A stretch of 11,994 bases of DNA from an uncultured Alphaproteobacteria bacterium (GTDB lineage Bacteria > Pseudomonadota > Alphaproteobacteria > Micropepsales > Micropepsaceae). This document shows positions 6,761 through 11,994 of the stretch, piece by piece (positions within the stretch are counted from its first letter, which is position 1; each line of letters begins with the position of its first letter). Location: positions 1 to 11,994 of the forward strand of contig CALDFO010000494.1 of assembly GCA_937942205.1 (NCBI GenBank). Reading direction: 5' to 3'. Made by a program: the position numbers and the translations under genes. The notes beneath the pieces were generated by a model that had not been told where the DNA came from, did no database searches, and worked only from the letters and a program-made list of their open reading frames with translations.

Positions 6761-6823
6761 TTCTTCCCCTCCGATCCGGCCTGCGCGCCTGACGGCGCTT
6801 GGCGTTCGGTTGGCTTGGCCGCC

Positions 6824-6952
6824 AACCTCACCCTTCGCAACTTTGCTTGGCGCGGCGCATCACAGGATGCGCCGCGCCTGCGCGTTGCTACGGCCACCTC
6901 CCCCCATGCCAGCGCGCTGATGCGCGCGCCGGGGGAGGCGGGTCTCTGGAAT
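6824..6952. repeat. Left copy of a palindromic interspersed element
   Basis: This segment of the 426-bp gap 6761-7186 matches the reverse complement of 7037-7142 in blocks: AACC, then CCCTTCGC, then GCTACGGCCACCTCCCCC (17 of 18 with the partner), and finally GGTCTCTGGAAT (12 of 12). Internally CCTCCCCC (6897-6904) pairs with GGGGGAGG (6931-6938). The left copy carries an extra hairpin at 6849-6878. It looks like a diverged member of a dispersed non-coding repeat family. No protein with recognisable features is encoded here, although short frames exist. Confidence 0.6.
6849..6878. repeat. Perfect 12-bp hairpin with 6-base loop
   Basis: GGCGCGGCGCAT (6849-6860) is exactly complementary to ATGCGCCGCGCC (6867-6878) around the loop CACAGG. 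It lies 88 bases past the ctpA stop. With no T-run after it, it is not a classical intrinsic terminator, but so strong a stem could stop Rho-bound or exonuclease-trimmed transcripts and stabilise the operon mRNA end. It sits inside the left interspersed repeat and may simply be part of it. Confidence 0.6.
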
Positions 6953-6965
6953 CCCTTCTTTTGTC

Positions 6966-6985
6966 ATTCCCGCGAAAGCGGGAAT
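6966..6985. repeat. REP-like hairpin with GAAA loop
   Basis: ATTCCCGC (6966-6973) and GCGGGAAT (6978-6985) form a perfect 8-bp stem closed by a GAAA tetraloop. With its flank (GTC before, CCC after) it resembles the short ATTCCCGC...GCGGGAAT palindromes scattered through many proteobacterial genomes. It lies between the two inverted interspersed elements. Confidence 0.7.
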
Positions 6986-7036
6986 CCCACTTCCTTCGGA
7001 CTCCGCACAGGGTGGGGCCGAACGGGAAGAAACCGA

Positions 7037-7142
7037 ATTCCAGAGACCATCCTCCCCCTCATGCGCGTCAGCGCATAGGAGGGGGAGGTGCCCGTAGCTG
7101 GCCAGCGCGTAGCGCGGTTAAGCCAGCGAAGGGCGGAGGGGG
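7037..7142. repeat. Right copy of the palindromic interspersed element (inverted)
   Basis: Inverted relative to 6824-6952. It starts ATTCCAGAGACC, continues with the stem CCTCCCCCTC (7051-7060) / GAGGGGGAGG (7079-7088) and the inner pair ATGCGC (7061-7066) / GCGCAT (7071-7076). It then has GTGCCCGTAGC and GCTGGC (7097-7102) / GCCAGC (7122-7127), ending GGAGGGGGTT. The two copies could pair with each other into a large cruciform or RNA hairpin about 320 bases long including the centre. Confidence 0.6.
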
Positions 7143-7158
7143 TTATGTTAAGACCCCC
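7138..7158. repeat. Small hairpin ahead of the deacetylase gene
   Basis: GGGGGT (7138-7143) pairs with ACCCCC (7153-7158) across nine bases. An alternative pairing is GGTTA (7141-7145) with TAACC (7160-7164). It lies about 30 bases before the next start codon. It could be the edge of the repeat or part of the leader of the downstream gene, and I see no decisive promoter here. Confidence 0.3.
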
Positions 7159-7186
7159 GTAACCATGCCTCTCCCATAAAGACCGC

Positions 7187-8266
7187 ATGGTTGCCGCCAC
7201 CCCGTCCGCAGACAGCGATTTTGCGTCCCGGTCCGCACGGGCGCTGGCCTTTGCCGGTTCCTTTGTCGTCTGCCTGCTGGCCGGGGGTGTCCTGGCCATC
7301 ACCCTGATGGGGCAGGGCCACGGACCCCGCTATACCCTGGAACTGCCCGATAGCGCGGGCGCGCCCGCCGGGCCGCCCGCCAAGGCCCGCGCCGCGGCCC
7401 CCGATCCGGCCCAGGATATCGCGCCGCCGGCCGCCATCGGCCCCATCACCAAGCCCGTCCATGCCGGGCGCGCCCTGCTGGCCGATCCGGCCCTGGTCCA
7501 GAACACCCCGCAAGGCCCGCTGCCGCGCATCGCCGATGATGGGCGCAAGCCCATGACGGCCTATGCCGCGCCCGCTTCCGGGGCCAGGAAATTCAAGATC
7601 GCCATTCTGGTCGGCGGCCTGGGCGTATCGGCCAGCGCCACCCAGGCGGCCATCGCCAATCTTCCGGCCGCCGTCACACTGGGCTTTGCGCCCTATGCGG
7701 GCGATGTCGGCGACTGGGTCGGTACCGCGCGCGCCCGTGGCCATGAGGTGGTGCTGCAGATTCCGATGGAACCGTTCGATTTCCCCGACAGCGATCCGGG
7801 GCCCCATACCCTGCGCGCCGGGATCACCGAGGAGGCCAATATCGAGCGTCTGCACTGGTCGCTGTCGCGCTTCACCGGCTATGCCGGGGTCACCAATCTG
7901 TTGGGCCAACGCTTCCTGTCGGACTCGGCGGCGCTGTCGCCGGTGCTGAGCGACCTGGCGCGGCGCGGTCTTTATTTCCTGGACAACGGAACCGCCTCCC
8001 AGTCGGTGGCGCCCGCCACCGCCACCCAGGTCGGGTTGCCCGCGGCGCAGAGCGGCGGCAGCCTGGACAGCATCCAGTCCGCGCTGGAGATCGACCGCCG
8101 CCTGCTGGAGCTGGAGACCCAGGCCCGCGCCAACGGCAGCGCGGTGGGCAGCGCCTTCCTCTATCCCGTCAGCGTGGCGCGCATCGCCGCCTGGGCCAAG
8201 GGGCTGGAAGCGCGGGGCTTTGTCCTGGTGCCGGTTTCCGCCATAGTGAACGCGCCGAAACAATAG
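7187..8266 (+). CDS. Divergent polysaccharide deacetylase family protein (YibQ-like, Polysacc_deac_2), membrane-anchored
   Basis: A 359-residue protein. One N-terminal membrane helix (about residues 19-41) is followed by a Pro/Ala-rich linker (about 55-132) and a periplasmic domain (about 136-353) of the divergent polysaccharide deacetylase family. Family landmarks are KIAILVGGLGVSASAT (137-152), LPAAVTLGFAPYA (159-171), GHEVVLQIPMEPFDFP (185-200), DPGPHTL, GYAGVTNLLGQRF (231-243) and RGLYFLDNG. The usual metal-binding positions look changed: many members have VIDDLG where this has LVGGLG, and NHMG where this has NLLG. It may therefore bind rather than deacetylate. It follows envC/ctpA in the usual alphaproteobacterial order, which suggests a cell-envelope role; no substrate can be given. 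The ATG at 7187 has only a weak ribosome site. Confidence 0.88.
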   Translation: MVAATPSADSDFASRSARALAFAGSFVVCLLAGGVLAITLMGQGHGPRYTLELPDSAGAPAGPPAKARAAAPDPAQDIAPPAAIGPITKPVHAGRALLADPALVQNTPQGPLPRIADDGRKPMTAYAAPASGARKFKIAILVGGLGVSASATQAAIANLPAAVTLGFAPYAGDVGDWVGTARARGHEVVLQIPMEPFDFPDSDPGPHTLRAGITEEANIERLHWSLSRFTGYAGVTNLLGQRFLSDSAALSPVLSDLARRGLYFLDNGTASQSVAPATATQVGLPAAQSGGSLDSIQSALEIDRRLLELETQARANGSAVGSAFLYPVSVARIAAWAKGLEARGFVLVPVSAIVNAPKQ

Positions 8267-8379
8267 GCGCGGTTCTTTTGCCCGCCGGGTTCGTCGTCCC
8301 GCCTGGGCTGCTTGCCCATACCGGCTCGCGCCTGCCCGGACGGACAAAATCTCTCGCGCCGATAAGACAGTCACATTCC

Positions 8380-8850
8380 ATGCCCTCTGCCTCCGACCTG
8401 CCCTATCGTCCTTGCGTCGGCATCATGCTATTCAACCGGGACGGCAAGGTGTTCGTCGGCAAGCGCATCGACCAGACCGTGGAAGGCTGGCAGATGCCGC
8501 AGGGCGGCATCGACGAAGGCGAGACGCCGCGCCAGGCGGTGCTGCGCGAATTGCTGGAGGAAGTGGGCACCGACAAGGCCGAGATCATGGCCGAAAAGGA
8601 CGAATGGGTGCAGTACGACCTGCCGCCGCATCTGGTGGGGGTGGCCTTTCACGGCCGGTTCCGGGGCCAGACCCAGAAATGGTTCGCCCTGCGCTTCACC
8701 GGCAGCGACGCCGACATCAATCTGGCGGCGCATGAGCCGGAATTCTCCGCCTTCCAATGGGTGGCGCTGGACGGCCTGCCGGCGCTGATCGTGCCGTTCA
8801 AGCGCGACACCTATCGCGCGGTCATCGCCGAATTCGCGCATCTCGCATGA
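8380..8850 (+). CDS. rppH: RNA 5'-pyrophosphohydrolase (Nudix)
   Basis: A 156-residue cytosolic Nudix hydrolase that removes pyrophosphate from triphosphorylated RNA 5' ends and so triggers mRNA decay. YRPCVGIMLFNRDGKVFVGKR (residues 9-29) and WQMPQGGIDEGE are typical of the RppH/YgdP group. The complete Nudix box GX5EX7REUXEEXGU runs from Gly42 to Thr64, with catalytic Glu57, Glu60 and Glu61. The C-terminus FKRDTYRAVIAEF also matches. I chose the ATG at 8380 because homologues begin close to the DLPYRP block. The frame is open back to a TTG at 8278, but those 34 extra residues look like untranslated leader. The stop overlaps the next gene's start (ATGA, 8847-8850). No convincing promoter was found in the 113-bp gap before it. 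Confidence 0.93.
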   Translation: MPSASDLPYRPCVGIMLFNRDGKVFVGKRIDQTVEGWQMPQGGIDEGETPRQAVLRELLEEVGTDKAEIMAEKDEWVQYDLPPHLVGVAFHGRFRGQTQKWFALRFTGSDADINLAAHEPEFSAFQWVALDGLPALIVPFKRDTYRAVIAEFAHLA

Positions 8851-9608
8851 CGAAGAACCCGGTGGTCATGATCCATGGGGCGTTCTGCAACCCCCTGGCG
8901 ATGCAGGGGCTGAAGGCCGCATTCGAGGCCGCCGGATATCGCGTCACCACACCCTGTCTGCGCTTTCACGAAACCGCGTCGCCGCCCGCCGTGCTGGGCG
9001 TCACCGGCCTGGCCGATTACGCCGCCGACCTGGAAGACGAGATCGCGGCGCTGGACTCGCCCATCCTGCTGGGCCATTCGATGGGCGGCCTTCTGGCCCA
9101 GATGGTGGCGGCGCGGCGCAAGACCGCCGCGCTGGTCCTGCTGGCGCCGTCGCCGCCCTGGGGCGTGGCGCCCGCCACCCTGGCCGAGATCGCCGCCGCC
9201 CAGGCCATGTTCCTGCATCCGGGCTTCTGGACCCAGGTGCTGGAAGCCAATCGCGACATCGCCTTCAGCCAGTCGCTCAACTGCGTGCCGCGCGCGATGC
9301 GCGAGACGGTGTTCGACGGCTTTGTGCGCGAATCCGGCCGGGCCATGCACGAGATCATGCACTGGGCGCTGGACATGAACCGCACCACCGAAGTGGACGG
9401 CGCCGCCATCGGCTGTCCGCTGCTGTTCGTCACCGGCCGCGAGGACCGGGTCAATTCGCCCCAGACCGTGGCCCGCGCCGCCGCCCGCTATGGCGATCGC
9501 GCCACGGTGGAGGTGCTGGACGGACGGGGGCACTGGCTGATCGGCGAGCCGGGCTGGGAAGACCTGGCGGCACGGCTTCTGGCCTGGCTGAAAAAGCAGA
9601 AACTCTGA
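8847..9608 (+). CDS. Alpha/beta-fold hydrolase
   Basis: A 253-residue protein with the alpha/beta hydrolase fold. The oxyanion loop is HGAF (10-13) after the first strand (PVVMI). The nucleophile elbow is GHSMGG with Ser78. The acid is probably Asp200 in VTGREDRV, and the base is His229 in GRGHW. The cap segment (about 105-185) has no diagnostic motif, so esterase, lipase, peptidase or haloperoxidase-like activity cannot be told apart. There is no signal peptide, so it is likely cytosolic. The ATG at 8847 overlaps the rppH stop (ATGA) and implies translational coupling. The open frame further upstream is rppH read out of frame. It converges with the TPR gene, with only four bases between the two stop codons. 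Confidence 0.88.
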   Translation: MTKNPVVMIHGAFCNPLAMQGLKAAFEAAGYRVTTPCLRFHETASPPAVLGVTGLADYAADLEDEIAALDSPILLGHSMGGLLAQMVAARRKTAALVLLAPSPPWGVAPATLAEIAAAQAMFLHPGFWTQVLEANRDIAFSQSLNCVPRAMRETVFDGFVRESGRAMHEIMHWALDMNRTTEVDGAAIGCPLLFVTGREDRVNSPQTVARAAARYGDRATVEVLDGRGHWLIGEPGWEDLAARLLAWLKKQKL

Positions 9609-9612
9609 ACGG

Positions 9613-11994
9613 TCAGGAGCGCGGCGCGTCCGCCTGCCGGCGGGTGAAGTCCTTCATGAAGGCTTGCAGCGTATCCACCGAGGCGATCTGGGCGGCGGCC
9701 TCGCGGAAGGCCAGGCCATGCTGGTCGATGCTGGCCGACAGCACGGCAAAGAGATTGGCGTCGGGACTGGCTTTCATCTTGGCCCCGAAATTCTGGCGCA
9801 GCCGCGTCAGGCCGGGCTGGTCGCCGGCCAGGCTGTAGGCGACGGCGGCGCGCATCACCTGGCCGCGCTCCGCGCCGGTCAGGGGGGCGGCGTCGCTGTG
9901 GCGCGTGCCCAGCAGTTCCTCGGCCTTCTGCCCGGCCACGGCCCAGTTGCCGCTTTCCCAATAGATGTCGGCGCGCAGCCGCCGCGTGTCCGGCGCCTCG
10001 TCCACCGCGATCAGGTCCAGCGCATTGTCCCACTGCTTGAGGGCGGCGAAGGCGCGCGCCTCCAGCAACATGCGTTCGTGCATTTCGGCGTCGGGCAGGC
10101 CGGTGATGTGCGAGTCGCGCAAGGCGGCCACGGCCTTTTCCGGCTTGCGGTCCATCAGATAGACGGCGGCCAGCCGGGTGGCGACCTGGGCCTTGGCGAT
10201 GCCGTCCAGGCGCTTGTCCACCTGATAGGCCAGCAGATTGGCGGCCGGGCCCAGCAGGTCCACCGCCACCAGCCGGTCGGACATGCGGCGGATCATGTCG
10301 TCGCCATCCGGGCCGATGGGGGTGAGGTCGATATTGTCATAGAACAGCGCCAGCGAATCCACCGGCTTCATCTTGTCGGCGCCGCCCTTGAGGAACAACT
10401 TGGTGAAGGCGCCGCGCATGTCGTCCTGCGCCATGCGGGCCTCGTCCACGCCCGAAAAATTCTGTGTCGCCACCCGCAGGGTCTTGAGGCCGTCGCGCCA
10501 TTTGCCCGCGGTGAAATAGAGCCCGGCCAGCTTGCGCAGCGTCTTCATCTCCAGCGCGTCGCCGCGCCAGCGGAAGCGCAGCTTCTCCAGCTGCTCGGTC
10601 GCCTGAACGGGGGTGATCGCGCCCGCCGCCAGCCCGGAATCCAGACGATGGAAGATCGCCTGGGCGGCGATGGTCTCGTCGCCGCTTTTCTCCAGCGCCG
10701 CCAGCCGCGGCGCGGCGTCATGGAAGCGGCTGGAGGCGGCCAGGATGCGCGCCTTGAGCAGTTCGGCGGCCAGCGCCTCGCGCGGCGGCAGGTTCTTGGG
10801 CATATGGGCCAGCGCCGCATCGGCCAGGTCCAGCCGGTTCAGGCCCAGCGCCGCCTCGGCATGGGCCAGATGGGCGCGCGCCTGCCATTCCGCCGGATAG
10901 CGGGCCAGCACGCCTTGCGCCTGTTCCAGATGGTCATGGGCGTTCTTCCAGTCCTCCTGTCCCGCCTCGATCAGGCCGCGCCACAGGGCGGCATGGCGGT
11001 CCGAATCGAAACCCGGTCCCGCCCGTTCGTTGCGCGCGTCGCGAGTGCGGCCCATCATGTAGGAGGCCGCCGCGCGCATGGTGGCAAGCTGGGCGTCGCC
11101 CGCCAGGGCCGGATCGTTCTTCTGGATCAGATTGATCAGGCCCAGGGTTTCGGCGGCGAACTGGTTGGCCAGATAGAAGCGCGCCAGGTTCAGCCGCGCC
11201 GTGCCGGCCTGGGCGGCGGGCAGGCGGGCGATGGACTGGGTGAGCTGACGCTGGGTGGCCAGGAAACTTCCGGCGGCGGGACGGCTCCAGTTCTTGAAAT
11301 CCAGGAAGGAGGGACCGTCGGCGAAACGCGCCAGCGCGGCGGGGCTTTGCGCCACCGGCATCTGGGGCGGCGTCAGGCCCAGGCCCTGCGGACGGGCGAT
11401 GGTGACGCGGCTCTGATTCACCTCCACGCGCAGGTCGTCGGCATAGGCGCGCATCACCAACCCGCTGGCGCTGGGCAGGATGGCGAAATCGGCGAAGAAG
11501 CGCGGCGCGGCGACGCCGCGTCCCGGCGTGGCGGGAATCACCAGCAGCGTGTCGCCGCCCGCCGGGTCCTGCAACGGAAAGACATGGTCGGCGGCGGGCA
11601 GCAGGGTGGACAGCGAGGTGCGGCGCGGGTCGGACTGGTTGCGGGCAAAGCCGATGGTGCCCGGCGGCGGCGCGACCTTGGGCGCGATCTCCACCACCAG
11701 ATTGCCCCGGTCGATGCTCGCGCCGATCTCGGCGGGCGCTTTCAACGTCACCCGCAGGATCGACAGGCCGTTGCTGGACAGTGCGTCCACCGCGCCCGCG
11801 AAATCGCCCAGCCCGGTCTTGAGATTGGCGGTGTCGAGGGCGGGCGCATTCTCCACCACCACCCAGGCGGTGAGGCCGCGCACAAAGACGGCGGCGGGCC
11901 GGTCGCCCGCGCCTTTCAGGGTGATGCGCGCGCCATCCCTGGTGCGGCGGCCATCGGCGGCGGGCATGGTGGCGACAGGCGCGTCGGCGGCGGG
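9613..11994 (-). CDS. Large TPR-repeat protein with beta-rich AMIN-like N-terminal region (5' end outside window)
   Basis: At least 793 residues are visible and the frame stays open through the right edge. An internal ATG at 11967 is probably not the true start, because the residues before it (PAADAPVAT) continue smoothly. The first 220 or so residues are beta-rich (RITLKGAGDRPAAVFV, then TAWVVVENAPALD and later LRVTLKAPAEIG), resembling AMIN-type periplasmic domains. From about residue 240 to the end the pattern is helical, with TPR-like units such as LRKLAGLYFTAGKWRDGLK, LLEARAFAALKQWDNALDLI and LRADIYWESGNWAVAGQKAE. No cysteine is visible, which fits a periplasmic location. I do not recognise a named family. 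TPR/AMIN architecture suggests a scaffold in the envelope, possibly for a trans-envelope machine. A flagellar link is only a guess, prompted by flgI about 9 kb away. Confidence 0.75.
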   Translation of the reverse strand, partial: PAADAPVATMPAADGRRTRDGARITLKGAGDRPAAVFVRGLTAWVVVENAPALDTANLKTGLGDFAGAVDALSSNGLSILRVTLKAPAEIGASIDRGNLVVEIAPKVAPPPGTIGFARNQSDPRRTSLSTLLPAADHVFPLQDPAGGDTLLVIPATPGRGVAAPRFFADFAILPSASGLVMRAYADDLRVEVNQSRVTIARPQGLGLTPPQMPVAQSPAALARFADGPSFLDFKNWSRPAAGSFLATQRQLTQSIARLPAAQAGTARLNLARFYLANQFAAETLGLINLIQKNDPALAGDAQLATMRAAASYMMGRTRDARNERAGPGFDSDRHAALWRGLIEAGQEDWKNAHDHLEQAQGVLARYPAEWQARAHLAHAEAALGLNRLDLADAALAHMPKNLPPREALAAELLKARILAASSRFHDAAPRLAALEKSGDETIAAQAIFHRLDSGLAAGAITPVQATEQLEKLRFRWRGDALEMKTLRKLAGLYFTAGKWRDGLKTLRVATQNFSGVDEARMAQDDMRGAFTKLFLKGGADKMKPVDSLALFYDNIDLTPIGPDGDDMIRRMSDRLVAVDLLGPAANLLAYQVDKRLDGIAKAQVATRLAAVYLMDRKPEKAVAALRDSHITGLPDAEMHERMLLEARAFAALKQWDNALDLIAVDEAPDTRRLRADIYWESGNWAVAGQKAEELLGTRHSDAAPLTGAERGQVMRAAVAYSLAGDQPGLTRLRQNFGAKMKASPDANLFAVLSASIDQHGLAFREAAAQIASVDTLQAFMKDFTRRQADAPRS

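Noticed and set aside
6785..6798. Intrinsic terminator after ctpA (GCGCC-TGAC-GGCGC)
   Set aside because: The stem is only five pairs and is followed by just two T residues.
6799..7179. Small protein frames in the ctpA/deacetylase gap
   Set aside because: They translate the palindromic repeats. Composition is irregular and no ribosome site or family motif is seen.
7148..8374. Long minus-strand open frame opposite the deacetylase gene
   Set aside because: Antisense shadow, low-complexity Gly/Arg/Gln composition.
8278..8379. 34-residue N-terminal extension of RppH from a TTG
   Set aside because: RppH proteins normally start just before the DLPYRP block. The extension has no conserved features.

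Overview
The window is high-G+C, densely coded bacterial DNA that looks alphaproteobacterial. The block gpmI - envC-like - ctpA - divergent polysaccharide deacetylase - rppH is a familiar alphaproteobacterial gene order, and the fragment at the left edge is the N-terminus of the flagellar P-ring protein FlgI. The exact order (Rhodospirillales-like or a relative) cannot be settled from this sequence. No rRNA, tRNA, phage, insertion sequence or CRISPR array was recognised.

Left part (1-2354): on the minus strand an MFS transporter (321-1604) is followed by the 5' end of flgI (1-182). The 138 bp between them hold what reads as a complete sigma-54 control region: a -24/-12 element, a perfect IHF consensus in an A/T-rich patch, and an upstream palindrome at enhancer distance. 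Divergent from the MFS gene is a small 2-oxoglutarate/Fe(II) dioxygenase (1764-2354).

Centre (2441-6760): gpmI, an EnvC-type amidase activator and a CtpA-type S41 protease lie on the plus strand, joined by 4-base stop/start overlaps (GTGA, ATGA), so they look like a translationally coupled operon combining glycolysis with cell-wall remodelling and periplasmic proteolysis. In front of gpmI is an oddity. A 53-codon ORF begins with a diverged copy of the first 14 GpmI codons, continues through three 27-bp hairpin-forming tandem repeats, and stops inside the gpmI start codon.

Right part (6761-11994): a 426-bp non-coding gap holds two diverged, inverted copies of a palindromic interspersed element flanking a short REP-like hairpin. 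Then come a membrane-anchored divergent polysaccharide deacetylase with an apparently non-canonical active site, RppH (RNA 5' pyrophosphohydrolase), and an overlapping alpha/beta hydrolase. The last gene converges, 4 bp away, on a long minus-strand AMIN-like/TPR protein that runs off the right edge.

No clearly new defence or metabolic system was found. The most unusual items are the duplicated gpmI start with its hairpin repeats, the flgI control region and the nested inverted repeats.
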